This document shows, piece after piece, positions 9,902 through 22,136 of a stretch of DNA of 64,000 nt. The notes below the pieces were generated by a model. It did not search any database. It was not told the origin of the DNA and saw only the letters and a list, made by a program, of their open reading frames with translations. Every line of letters begins with the position of its first letter. The first letter of the stretch is position 1. Source of the stretch: Costus lasius (Eukaryota; Streptophyta; Magnoliopsida; Zingiberales; Costaceae); contig CM050448.1 in the NCBI GenBank assembly GCA_027563935.2, positions 125,961,190 through 126,025,189 of the forward strand, given 5' to 3'. Made by a program: the position numbers and the translations under genes.

Positions 9902-12867
9902 ATGCGGCGCTGGCTTTGCTGTGCTCATCGCTTGGATTACCATGCTCATGAAAACGAAAGCCTGACAAGTCCAAGAAATGACACCTCTGGTATGCTATTT
10001 GAGCAGTTGATTTACATAGAAAAATGACCTTCTGTGGAATGAACTGATGTTCTCCTCTAAATTGGACACTGTGCTTAGCACCTTGTTCACAGTAGTTTGG
10101 AAGCAAAAAAAAAAACTATAGTATGAAGGTCTCTGCTATTCCTGAGGCAACGGAATGATGTCATAACATTGTTTCCTATTAGATAGCTCTATTATGTTTT
10201 TCGTTGTCGCATCCTTTGTCCCTTTGAATTCAATGCTGCATAATTTTCTAAGTTTTTGGCTTTTGCTTCGTTGCTAAGCATTATTGGCAGCAATGGTACC
10301 TTTGTAGTGAACATATGCATTCTAAAGGATCTCTATATTAATCACTGATTTTGGTTTATTTTGTTTATCTTGTTGTTTTATAACATGCATTCCATGGCTG
10401 TAAACTTAGTTTAGTTTTCTTCATAACGGCATAACCTATTAATACTTCAAATTCTTTTAATTCTTTTTATTGGTAATTTTGGTCCTTTATCCCTTTGACC
10501 TCAATGTTGCGCCATTTGCAAGATTTTTGGCTTTTGCTTCTCTGCTAATCATTATTGGCCGTAATTTTACGTTTGTAGTGAAGATATGCATTCTAAAGGA
10601 CCGCTATACTATAATGGAAATACTCTAGGATTCTCAAGAAAATAAAGGTGAGGGTATATAGTGCACGTACGAGTAACTTTCACATGGGAGATGATTATAG
10701 TCAATAGGTACATTAATCATACTCTACCTTGGTGTAGAAATCTTTAGTTAGATACTTAAGCAAAGATATGCTTTTAGCATTTTGGATACACAACAGCGAA
10801 AATAGGAATGTTTTCTTAATTTCACTAGAAGCTTGTGTCATGTTATGATAATTGTAATCTAATAATCGTGCGTTCAAATGATGAATCCATGAGCCTTTAT
10901 CACAGTTTTGCTTGGAGTCTAGCATATATGCGCACTGAACCAGTAAGGCAGTCTTGAAAGCATTTACATGCCAATGATCTTAAGATTAGTTATTATAGAA
11001 ATATTTTTTTTATAGTTTATGCTCCAATATTATTTTTTGAAAAAAAAATCTTGTTGTGGAAAAATATGCTAAATTTACTAGGATCCGTCATTGCAAGACG
11101 CTTTGAAGTTTGTACTGGTTTCTTAAGCTTTAGAAATTCCAATGATTTACGCTTTTTGCGTATCGCATCTACTGTATCTCCATATTTCAGCTCGTAACAT
11201 TTTGTTCCAATTCAATTGGATTCTTATGATTTAACTACTTCATTGGTTTATTCAGATTCATATGGAATTGTCTAGTACCCTACACATTGGGTAAGTATCT
11301 TTAGGTATCCATAGAATTAGCATCCAGTGATCAGATTTATATTTGATTGAAGTAGAATAGTAGGCATCAAGCATGTGTTCGAGTAGGTAATTAGGTTTGG
11401 GTTCAGATAGTGGCAAACTTCTCAAAAAAATTCTATCTATTTTAGAGTGTGTTTATATATATCACTTTGATTTCTTAGCATAATATTCTATAACCAATGT
11501 TAGAAATAATAATATTAGATATAGCCTCAACTGAAATTCGGTTTATTCCTGCGGGTGGTGTGCACACTGCACAGTCCCTTATGAGCTGGAAGATTCCTAA
11601 CTGCAACAATCATGGAAGGTCAGAACCTACCCCCATTCAGCGTCTTTGGAGTGAAGGCTTCAAAGTTTTCACGCACAGCAAGGTACTGTCATGACAGAAC
11701 CTCAGAACCCTCCTACTGTTTATCCAGGAGTAATACCTGTTGAAGTATTCACAAGAGCTCAACAGGCAGTTAGGGATCCTATTCAAGAGAGAATAGATCA
11801 ATACGCACAAATAGAGATTGCACTACTAGAATTCCTTCCAAGTTTGCAAATCTTCCTAATGTAGCAATAGATTTAGGTCAGAACCTACCCCATTCAGGGT
11901 CTTTAGGGCGTAGGCTTCAAAGTTTCCACGCAGGACGACAGTAAGGTACTGTCATGACAGAACTTCAGAACCCTCTTTCACGCAGGACGACAGCAAGGTA
12001 CTGTCATGACAGAACTTCAGAACCCTCCCACAGTTTATCCAGCAGTAATATCAGCTGAAGTATTCACAAGAGCTCAACAGGTAGTAGTTAGGGATCCTAT
12101 TCAAGAGAGAATAGATCGATACCTATGAAAAGAGATTCCACTACTAGAGATCCCTTCCTAGCTTGCAAATCTTCCTAATATAGCAATAGATTTAAGGCCC
12201 GTAAGTTATGATTTTTGAGACAATGCAGAGCTTACTCAGCCTGGTATTTGGTATGAAAGATGTGCTGATGCATTTATTGCTGAATTAGGCAGACATGTAA
12301 TCCTTATGTTTGCTACAGGTTTTAGTAAAGCAGGTGCTGCTGCTATCTTCACTTTAGCTTATCATGTAAAAAAACCTGGTACAGATTATAAATAGTACCT
12401 GTTTGGCGACATTTCCCCCTATTTTAATATTGAGGATAAGAAGTATTCAGATTATTCATATACAAAGATCGTAGTAGAAGGAAGAGAATAAATAATTCAA
12501 CCCATAGAAAATGATACTAAAGATGCAGCTGTTTATGCATATTTAGCTGCTGGTACTTTAAGATTGTTCACTAAGTCAGCAGAAAATTATGCCATGGCAT
12601 GGAACCACATTGTGGAAAGGTTCACTCTGTTTTACTCGGAGAGAGTTGATGTTCTGTTACCCACTGCTACTGAGGCTGCTATGAAGAGTTTAGCAGGATG
12701 TTCCTCAATTGATGAATGATTGTAGGTGGCCTTGTTCAGGCTCCTTTATGTGTAGCCAATGGAGGAGATACTTCTCATATTGGATTACAAAATGTTTTTA
12801 TGACATGCATATATCTAATACAGGGATGCATATAATAAAAATCATGGCCGAATTGGTGAGGCAACTG

Positions 12868-12904
<37 letters not shown>

Positions 12905-15900
12905 CGGAACCATCTTATACCATCATAAGAGCGATCAACTCCTCTGAGAACTCAAAGTTGTCAACCACGAGAAGGGTGTGCCAATATGGACGGATTTTTT
13001 ATGAAACATTTATGGCAGACTTACAGATGAAAAACTCACAAGGATATACTGTTGATCGCACAATTAGAAGGTGTAAGTGAAGACAATCGTAGGTTTGCTA
13101 AGGATGCAGCGCAAAAGGTGCTTTCTACAATCAAACATCACATGTCTCGTTGTCCTGAAGGTAGTGTAATCGAAATCTTCCATTAGAATTATAAATTAAA
13201 AATGTTACAAATAGTAATATTAGATATTGCCTTATATATATAATTACTAATCCTTTACTCAATAACTCTGTATATAGAGAGGTACGCATTATCTTTGAAC
13301 AGGTAAGAGTATTACAACGTAGTCCTTAGGTTTCCTGTCTCATCTCTCTTGCAATCTCCTCCTCCGCTTTAACAACCAAAATGCATTAGTCCTATATTGT
13401 TTGCAATTTGAAAAGTATCATACCAATTATAAGTAGAGGTTGTCATTCTTTTGTTTCAAATATTTTAGAACAGAATTGGTCTAACGCAAATGTCTTAGGC
13501 TGTAAAGAGCATAGGTCAATCTAATCTTGGTCATGAGTTCTCCACAAGAGAAAATGAGGGTCCTAATATAGGAAAACCCGTCCTAACATTCACAAGCATA
13601 TTAAATTCCTATTGTAAATCCTTCTAGCCACTAGTTATAAATGTGCTAGCAAGTTTCAAGTTCAATTGATATTAAAAAAATAAAATAAACTCAAGTTAAC
13701 AAACTTAGATTGTAGCCAAACTAGCATCAAGGTACAACAAATTCAACGATAAATTAAACTCAAGTTCAAGCTTGGAATCAAGTTACATCAAGTAAAAGCT
13801 AGACATCAAATACTCATATACCAAGCCGTGAATCAAGGTAGCAAGTCTTCATTAAATTCAAATTCAGTATCAAGCCACACAAAAGTTGAATGTAGGTTCA
13901 ATTGATGGTGTAGATGTTGAGTCATCCAACTCCTAGGCCAAATCCCATTGAGTCATTTGGCTAAAATATATCAGATCATTTGAGTCTTTTGACATAATTA
14001 GTTAGACACTTTTAAATCGTTTTCTAACTATATCCATTATGTCGTCCAAAGTTGCTTGACCATATATTTCTTCTCAACACAGTATACCTTTGGTTGTTTG
14101 GCTTAGAACCCTGCAAAATCAGCAGTTTGGATACCCTTTCATTGTCAATAGAAGTAAAATAAAACGGTGAAAAAGCAAAATGCAAGAAAAGACAGAGCAA
14201 GAGAGAGAAGAAGGGTTTCTTTTTTTAGGTGCACTAGGATTTACTCTAGTTAAGCCTGACAAACTTATGCCCCAAAGCAACAAAACTCATGATTTGATAT
14301 GTGCACCTTGTATCTTTTACATTTTGCTCTGATGTCTCTTAACAAAAAGTTTTCTAGTAAATCCAAGGATAATTGTATGTAAGTCCTTTATCTTCTAGTA
14401 GGGTTTATCCTAAGACTTCATAACATGATATGTAATATGTGAGTTTTAAGTTTACTTTTCCAAAAAAGGACTATGTTTTTTTATCCAACTCTGCCTGATT
14501 AGCATCTTAACATGCACACATGTTGGCATGATGCATCAAATTCAATCATCTAATGCAATGACTACAAGCTAAACTAAACAATAAATATACTACCATAATC
14601 AGGGCTTTGTCTTAGACAACCATCGGATCTTATTATTGCGAACAGCAATAGATTTTAGACAATCATTGAATCAAAGCTAAGTGATCCTCAGTTCCGTTAA
14701 GCATTTGCTTGGAACGATGATGACCTTCACTGGAGTATACACTTGGCTGGGGTATAAACTATAGACTCTTTTCGTCGATGAGAAGGATGCATAAGAAAAA
14801 TGCTTCTTGTTGAGCTTATTATGCAATGACGAATTACCTTTGAAGAAAAAAAAAACCTTTGAAGAAGGCTATAATAGTTTGACTAATTGCTTTTGAAGAC
14901 GACTATAAAAGTTATTTTCTCATTCTCAGACTCTCAGTGGTAAGCATGAAATATTTTTCCCTTAGGCCGTGTTTACTTGGACGGATGGAAAGTACAAAGG
15001 AAAGGAAAGAAGGAAAGAAAGAAAAAAATAAATGGATGGAATGTGTTATAGATTTTCCTTCCTTGTGTTTACTTGGATGGAAAGAAAGTTTGAAGGATTG
15101 ATATATACACCCTAATTTTTATTTTTTTAATTCATATTATATATAAATATAAATATATAATATCATAAAATTATTAAATATTAAATATTAAATACGAGCG
15201 ACGATGGCGAGGGCAAGCAGCTGCATGAACGAGCAATGACAGCGAGCTCGAGCAGCGACGACAAGGATGAGTAGGCGAGAAAAGCTCATATTGAGCGAGA
15301 ATAAGTAACGGTGCGGTGCGGTGAAAAGTTAGGTGTGAAGTTAGTAAAGTTAAGTCATAGTTTCAGCTTTCCGTCTCATTTAGGCGGAAAGCAAATGAAA
15401 GGATTAATGACTAACTTTCCCTTCTAAACTATCCATCCGCCCAAGTAAACAAGCCTATACTCCTTTCCTTCATACTTTCTTTCATTTCCTTCTAACTTTC
15501 CCCCCAAGTAAACAAAGCCTTATTTCTGATTATTGCTTTGATGGTCAATTTGTCAGCTAGTTCACCCATTAAGATACGGCAAAAAAACGCCTTTGCAAAA
15601 ATTTCAATTTCTTTATTATGTATGCACTCCTTAATGGATTGCAATTCACTTGCCTTTTCTATAAAAGTTTGTATACAAATTGTTTTTTCAACTCTTTTCA
15701 GGCATGTAATAATATCAAGATCTAATTCTTCTAGCATAGTTTTTTACGAGGTGATTTGATGAACCACTTATTATTGTTGCAACTCTTTTGATCTCATCTG
15801 TTCCGTGTGATCCTTCTGTTCCCCTATTAGATATTTTATCTTCCTTATCCAGGATTGCCAAGAGGTTCAAAGTTCTCTGGTGTTACTAAAAATGAGCCTC

Positions 15901-18900
15901 CAAAGGCACCACCTCCAATAGAAGTACCTGCACTCTCATTAGATGAATTAAAAGAGACAACTGATAATTTTGGATCAAAAGCTTTGATAGGTGAGGGATC
16001 ATATGGACGAGTGTATCTTGCAGTTTTGAAGAACGGAAAGCAAGTAGCCTTGAAAAAACTTGATTCTTCATCAGAGCCTGAGAACAATAATGAATTTTTA
16101 ACTCAGGTAATTTTATTAGTTTAATTGGATAAAAATTCTCCTTTTCTTCTTTTACAGACTTTTGAGCTTTGCATGACAATGTAACATTACATTTTATATT
16201 GATGTACTTGTTGGGAAATGACGCTTAAGGATCGGCTGTTATTTTTTTTGACTTCAGGTATCTACAGTATCAAGATTGAAGAATGAAAATATACTTGAAA
16301 TATTGGGCTATTGTGTTGAAGGAAATTTGCGATTGTTGGCCTATGAGTTTGCAACAATGGGTTCTCTACATGACATTCTGCATGGTAAGTGATATGCGAT
16401 TGTACAAATTTGTCAGTTTTCTTACCTTTGATGACCGTTTTAAATCAGTTTATAGAGTTTAGAAAGAAACATTCTGACTCTTATCAGAAGTGTAGGAAGA
16501 AAAGGAGTTCAAGGTGCACAGCCTGGGCCTCCACTTGACTGGATGCAGCGAGTGAGGATTGCTATTGATGCTGCAAAGGGGCTGGAATATCTTCATGAAA
16601 AGGCTCAGCCTTCAATAATCCATCGTGACATCAGATCAAGCAATGTCCTTCTGTTTGAGGACTTTAAAGCAAAAATAGCAGACTTTAATCTCTTAAATCA
16701 GGCACCTGATATGGCAGCACGTCTTCATTCAACTCGTGTCCTTGGAACTTTTGGCTATCATGCGCCAGAGTAATTACTGAACTTGAAGATATTTAAGTTG
16801 ATATGATACATATTAATGGTTAAACTTAACTTTTACATTTTTATTATCTTTTAACTAAAAAAATTTTACTGACTAGGCTTTTATCTTTGATAGTAAGTTC
16901 ATTTGCTATATAATTTATGCATATAGTTTGCAGCTCCGGTAGTAGGCCTGATCTTTGTACATATGTTATATATGAACCAAAGATATGTGAATACATATAA
17001 GTCGCTCTAGCTAATTTTACTATACATCATTTGTATCAAAAGTTCAATATGGTTAAAGGAGTTGAAAAATAGCGTTTAAGCATGACGAGTGCAGTGTAGG
17101 AAGAAAATTTTTTATTGAGATATATTCAGCCTGAAGGCTATTGGGCAATATTCTCTTGGAGAGAGACAAGTACAAAGACTGAAGTGCTATATGGTCAATA
17201 GTATAATCTGACTGTCATAGATGTATGCTGTTGTACTTCAATGTCCTTCAATGTCCTTCAATGACATTGAAGTACTTGAATATATTTCGTCGTCTAGGTT
17301 ATGTATTTGGAGAATGTTGTATGTGAGATTGGAGACCTTAATGCCATTCAATTTATGATTAAGGGAGAATGCTAGAATGGCCAATAAAAGTAAAACTTCT
17401 GATATGTTTCAACCAACTAAACTTTTTACAATCATCGATATTTAGTACTATTCTTGAGGATCGGTAGTTTTTAATTCATTGTTTCACTTAGACATATATA
17501 GGCATTGAATTTGATCTTGCTTAAATTGTTAAAACTTTCCCTTGTATGCCCAAGCCAAATGAAGCCTTTAGCTCATACAAGATATTTTCTCTAGGGGTAG
17601 TAGGAGTATGAGAAAACCTTGTGGGTGTAATAAATATAAAAATATTGTTGCCTTTTTGATGGATTCAGTTCACTTATAAACAACTTATGTCTGGCTAAAC
17701 CAAGATTTTTAAATTTAGTAATACTTTCATTTCTTTGTTTCTTCTCCATTCAAAAACAAGAGTTTTTATTTGACTCGAACAGTAAAAGGAGTAATAGAGG
17801 TAACCTAGAACCAGATAGTAAGCAATTAAACTGACGAACTAAATTTGCAGAACAATTGAACTATCTAATTAGTCAGTTTGAACAAAAGATCTTTTTGGAT
17901 AACAGTGAGAAATCAAATATGATCATGCAAGTTGATTCATTAGTGTCACTTAATAGATCTAAGGTTTTAAGTATCGGTCTATATAGGTATTTAAATAATT
18001 TGATATATCATCTTTTGAATCCATACATAGTTGATAGTTCTACTTATGTTGCATTTCATCATATCAAATTTTTGCATAATCTGTGGAGCAGGGTTTAAGG
18101 TACCGGTCCGAAACCGGCCGGTGCCTCCGGTATGTACCGGACCGGCATCGGACCAAGCGTCGGAGCACAGTCCGACGACGGCGGGCGGCCACGGGTGGAG
18201 TGGGAGCGAGGTGAAGCTTCGTTCGAAGCCTCCCGCCGCCGCTCCTCTTCCTAAACCCTAAACCCGCCGGAACACATGCTCGGTTCGCCGGTATGGTACC
18301 GTACTGGACCGAGTTTTCAAACACTGCTATGGAGAATTAGTAAATTGATTTTTGTGGCAGACATTGTATGCGCTCAGCTAGATAAAAATTTATTCCCGAG
18401 GCATGTTCTTCAACAGTTGATTTCTTCTCCAAAGAGAACATTCTGTGATTCTGCTACAGAAATTTTGTTGCCTTTACCTGCTTGGTTTTGAACTTTTCTT
18501 GGTTGAATTCATTTGTATAAGAGTGGAAACCAATATATTATGCCGACATCAGTTGTTTCTCGACTGTTCTACTACTAGCAGTAAAAGATGCAAGACCAAT
18601 TCAACTGCACCAATTAGATTAGAAACATCTTTCAATTTTATCAAATGCTATATAGAAACTTAATTTCATATGTTGCACCACTATCATCTTTTATCGTGTT
18701 AATTTTTGGATAATTTAGCATCATTAGCTGAATATCCTTTTATATTCAGGATATTTCTTATGTTGTAACATAATCAGATTACTGATTCAGCGTATGCTAT
18801 CAAAACTTATGCAGGTATGCTATGACGGGCCAACTGACACAGAAAAGCGATGTATATAGCTTTGGTGTTGTTCTTCTAGAGCTGCTGACTGGCAGGAAAC

Positions 18901-20292
18901 CAGTTGACCACACAATGCCTAGAGGGCAACAAAGCCTTGTCACTTGGGTAAGTTTTTTTCTCATCGGCAAATATTAGGTCGCTTCATCAATTTCATCAAG
19001 TGCACAGATAAAAGAACAAAAAAGAAGACTATTTAATAATCATATATTCGTAATTTCACATATGTGGGTACCTTCTTGCTCGTATTCCCTGTGATTTCCA
19101 AGGATAAAAGATGTATAATGCGTAGGCAACTGCTGGTGCTCACAATTAGCTGACATAAGTCTACGCAACTAGTCCTTTCAATCTAGGCTATCTATAGAAC
19201 CGATTAACGTCTGATTCACTATTTTGGCTTTATCCTTCAATACTGGTGGGTTGGCTTCTGAGTCTGTATTAATTATTTCTTCCTATTTGCTTAAGATATA
19301 GGTTTGATATCCAGGAATGATTGTTCTTCTGATTTGTCATTACGAAATCAATATTAGGCTCTGCTATCGTAAAACCTTGTTACTTCAGAATTCAGATGTC
19401 CTGTTATGGTCCTTGATTTTCTTTGTTGGTAGAAGTGAAAACTCATTAAATAAAGGTGGTGTATGACCATCGTTGATAGGTACTTAAAGGAATATAATCA
19501 GTGTGAAAAATGACGATACTTTTAAAGTTTTATTCATGCTTTTGGGCTGATTCTAACTGCCACTTTCATATCGCATTTATTTCTATAACCTTTAACTGTC
19601 AAAAGGGTAATTGTTCACGTTCTTAAGATGTCTTCTTTGTTTCAAACTGATATGATTGAGTTTTTTTTGCCCTTGGGGCACCAAAACTACCACGTGTTAA
19701 TCAAGCGCAACTGTTAAATTCAATTAACATACGGCTCTCTGGCCTGACGTAAAAGCTGTGGGACATCCTACTGCCATTGTTTCTTTTCTTTAGGCAAATT
19801 CTGTTTGCCGCTTCGTATCAAAACTTGTAACTATCTTTCGGTATCAAACAGATTTAGTGGCAGCATTGTGTTGTTGCATAATCAATCTCCTTTCCTGTTT
19901 CTTTTCAACTTGACACAGGCAACTCCTAGATTGAGCGAGGACAAGGTCAAACAATGTATTGATCCAAGACTGAATGGTGACTATCCACCAAAGGCTGTTG
20001 CAAAGGTCTTACCAAAGTCTATTTTTCATTCTTGGTTTTCTCTTTTTTTTTTTCTTGTCCTTTTAACATGCCACTTTGATGAGGCCATTTATACTCGCCC
20101 ATGGCGTAGTCCATTTTGTCTGGTGATATTGAAGAATTTTCTTTGTTTATGCAGTTTGCCGCTGTGGCTGCTCTGTGTGTGCAATACGAAGCTGAGTTTA
20201 GGCCCAATATGAGCATTGTGGTTAAAGCACTCTCTCCTCTCCTCGTCAATAAACAGCTTTCTGCTCCTGTTGTCCCAGCACCAGTTTATTGA
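9902..20292 (+). CDS. PTI1: PTI1-like receptor-like cytoplasmic protein kinase
   Basis: Seven coding exons keep frame through GT-AG sites: 9902-9989, 15853-16106, 16258-16384, 16496-16769, 18815-18947, 19919-20005, 20155-20292. The product is 366 aa, the usual PTI1 length. The N-terminus MRRWLCC lacks Gly2 but has a Cys pair likely to be palmitoylated, so it probably sits at the plasma membrane. Kinase domain: glycine loop [10 protein letters not shown] (75-84), ATP-anchoring Lys97, HRD 199-201 with catalytic Asp201, Mg-binding Asp219. Two motif variants are normal for this subfamily: HRDIR instead of HRDLK, and DFN instead of DFG. The activation segment [20 protein letters not shown] is intact. 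The family is phosphorylated by AGC kinases such as OXI1 and works in immune and oxidative signalling. Intron 1 is 5.9 kb and intron 4 is 2.0 kb, both enlarged by insertions; all splice sites look intact. Confidence 0.93.
10219..10608. repeat. Direct duplication of ~118 bp inside kinase intron 1
   Basis: The stretch at about 10219-10336 (from CCCTTTGAATTCAATG to CTAAAGGATCTCTATA) is repeated in diverged form at about 10491-10608. Shared runs include TTTTTGGCTTTTGCTTC and ATATGCATTCTAAAGGA. The copies are 272 bp apart start to start. This is an old local duplication within the intron, not coding. Confidence 0.7.
11499..13232 (+). pseudogene. Decayed virus-like coding insertion in kinase intron 1
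   Basis: A block of coding-like DNA unlike the surrounding intron. Long plus-strand stretches (about 11690-11870, 12000-12170, 12190-12730 and 12900-13180) read as protein but are broken by in-frame stops and frame changes. One N-terminal-like segment is present twice (about 11685-11840 and 11985-12140), with a third partial copy at about 11940-11980, so the insert is rearranged. It is bounded by imperfect 29-bp direct repeats at 11499-11527 and 13204-13232. A 33-C run lies at 12870-12902. By feel the longest stretch resembles a capsid or nucleoprotein of a plant virus (a rhabdovirus-like or pararetrovirus-like endogenous element). I cannot assign the family. The breaks mean it encodes no functional protein. 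Confidence 0.5.
12870..12902. repeat. Poly(C) run of 33 bases
   Basis: An uninterrupted run of 33 C inside the virus-like insertion, followed by GGCGG. It may be a real homopolymer or a place where the assembly collapsed or was padded. No other poly(C) run of this length occurs in the window. Confidence 0.95.
13233..14961. other. Remaining kinase intron 1 DNA, no gene seen
   Basis: AT-rich intron DNA. A stretch at 13640-13900 repeats words such as CAAGTTCAA and CATCAAG in a loose low-complexity way. No reading frame of interest is present. Confidence 0.5.
14965..15519. mobile_element. 555-bp Tourist-like MITE in kinase intron 1
   Basis: The left end GGCCGTGTTTACTTGG is mirrored on the right by CCAAGTAAACAAAGCC. 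The flanks are TTA on both sides (14962-14964 and 15520-15522), the target duplication of PIF/Harbinger elements. Second internal versions of the terminal sequence occur at about 15065 (TGTGTTTACTTGGATGG) and 15428-15455 (CATCCGCCCAAGTAAACAAG). The element therefore has nested or duplicated termini and may be one MITE inside another. It has no coding capacity. It lies about 330 bp before kinase exon 2 without disturbing the acceptor. Confidence 0.82.
18089..18326. mobile_element. 238-bp hAT-type MITE in kinase intron 4
   Basis: The ends are CAGGGTTTAAGGTACCGGT and, read on the minus strand, CAGTGTTTGAAAACTCGGT. They are flanked by 8-bp direct repeats CTGTGGAG (18081-18088) and CTATGGAG (18327-18334), one mismatch apart. 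CAG ends plus an 8-bp target duplication are the signature of hAT transposons. The GC-rich inside, with repeated ACCGG words, stands out from the AT-rich intron. No transposase is encoded. A relative lies at 960-1145. Confidence 0.85.
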
Positions 20293-20916
20293 TGACACAG
20301 CAATTTGTATGCCTGCAATGTTTGCCATTATTGGCTATTCTATTTCTTGTGCCAATCTATTCTTTGCCCGGGTCTAATCGACAATAAAATGTCGGCTTTC
20401 AAGCTCCTATACAGATTTTTATCTGCTTTTTTGTTGAGAGATGATACTTTTTCTTGTGCCGCATTTATGCTCGATTTCTGACGTCGCTCCATTTTATCAC
20501 GTGGGAATTTGACCTCATGTAAGTTACTAAGGTGCTTCGGAAAGAAATTATTTGGTCTGATGTCTCATTGTTTATGAGCAAAATAATTGTACAACGATAA
20601 CGTTTAATTGTGATAAATCGCTCTTTAATCACTTGATGCCAAATGACATCTTATTGTATAATTAACTTTGATGATTTTTATACGTTTACCAAATACCACT
20701 TAAAGTCTGATTAACTATGCAAACAATTCCAAATGACTCGATTGTCTGATTCTTTGCGTTATGTTTTCTGGAAGAATCTTCGAAATGACCAGACCTTCGG
20801 CAAATGGTTGGAAGTTTTCAGCTTTATCTATATGTAATTTACCTAAAATTTTATGGTTTGGTGTAAATTAATCGGGTATTGATAGGTACCTATTTTGTGT
20901 TATCCAATAGGGTGCG
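20293..20916. other. 3' flank of kinase gene, no further gene seen
   Basis: The first 100-200 bp probably carry the kinase 3' untranslated region (AATAAAATG at about 20382 is a possible polyadenylation signal). The rest is AT-rich and featureless. Confidence 0.5.
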
Positions 20917-21145
20917 TTACTTGGGTGTTTAGCAAGTTTAAAGTTTGATTTAGGATAAAATGGAGTTAGAATAAGATTTGTATAAAAAAAACTTCTTGAT
21001 TGTGAGGGGAAAAATTCATGAGACAAACTAATTCACTATATGTTATTTAGTCTTACAAGCAACATAAAAAATTTTGATGTAGTAATTTGTATTAGTCTAT
21101 TGTGCTTGCAACACTCAAAGCCATCTCATCTTACTGCATAGCTAG

Positions 21146-22043
21146 TGTTAGACCCGGAGGAGCTTGGGCCAGGCTGGACCGTCGTTGGGCCTGGGCGCGG
21201 GCTCAAGGCCCGCTCTTCTTCACGCGGAGTAGCCCGTTGGAGGCGGAGTCGGGCGGGCGACTCGGCTCACGGGCGAGCGCGCGGAGGCGCGAGGCGATGG
21301 CGTACAGACTCCCGAGGCGGATGCAGGCGGCACGTCCCATTCGTGCTGTGTTCCCAGGCGGCGACAGCAGAAGAAAAGGGCAGGAGCAGACGTGAGTACG
21401 CGATCGGCTCCACCCGAAAGAAGGGAGATCGACGCGAGAGGAGTGTACGCGATCTCCATCCCTTCTGGAGGTGAGCTCCACCGGACGAGAGAAGCAGGTG
21501 ACCGAGCTTCCCCAAGTTAATTTCAGCGGCGGCCTGGCGAGTACTCCGGCGGCGCGAGTTCAAGCAAGGGCGAGGAGAGTTGAGCGAGGAGAACGGTGTA
21601 CAGAGAGTGGAGAGGGAGGGGTTTTAGAGCTGCCTTACTTGGAGATAAATAAAGGATACGCTTTCCCCTCCATCTGGTGTCGAACTCTGTGATTTCCGAC
21701 GTGTCTCCGGCGATCTTCGAGGTCGTCTGCTCCCACCTTCGATCTAGGGTTCCGGCGCCCAGCGGCGGCGCCAACGAGGACGGCTGAGGGGAAGGGGCGA
21801 GCGGCTCTCTTCCCTACCATCAGGCCCCGGCCAGAGACGCTCCGGCCAGCACCCGCAGTCGAGTGGCGGCTAGAGATGCGAGGAAGATGACCCGTGCTTC
21901 GAGGTGCACGGGTGCGGTCAATTCGGTCAACAAGGGCTGAATTCGAGCGAGATTTCGATTCCGCGTGGGTGTTGGTGCTGACGTGGATGCTTAGTTTGGG
22001 GATTAGAGTAATTAAGCTAGCTTAGCTTAATTTGGGCCTGATA
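21146..22043 (+). repeat. 5' LTR of the gag-only element
   Basis: 898 bp, GC-rich. It contains a TATA-like GATAAATAAAGG near 21645, the likely promoter of the element's RNA, also kept in the right LTR near 24055. Confidence 0.9.
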
Positions 22044-22044
22044 G

Positions 22045-22057
22045 TGGTATCAGAGGC
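22045..22057 (+). other. Primer-binding site, initiator tRNA-Met
   Basis: TGGTATCAGAGGC next to the 5' LTR is complementary to the 3' end of initiator tRNA-Met, the usual primer for plant Ty3/Gypsy and Copia elements. Confidence 0.9.
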
Positions 22058-22136
22058 AGACGGAGGTGCAGATTCCGAGGATTCTGGCGGCTTCAGACGC
22101 TCCCAGCGATCTCTGAGACTTAGGGAGCGTGATGAG

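Noticed and set aside
16543..18098. Separate small genes within the kinase region
   Set aside because: The 16543 frame is kinase exon 4 read past its donor, and the 17856 frame is AT-rich intron without motifs.
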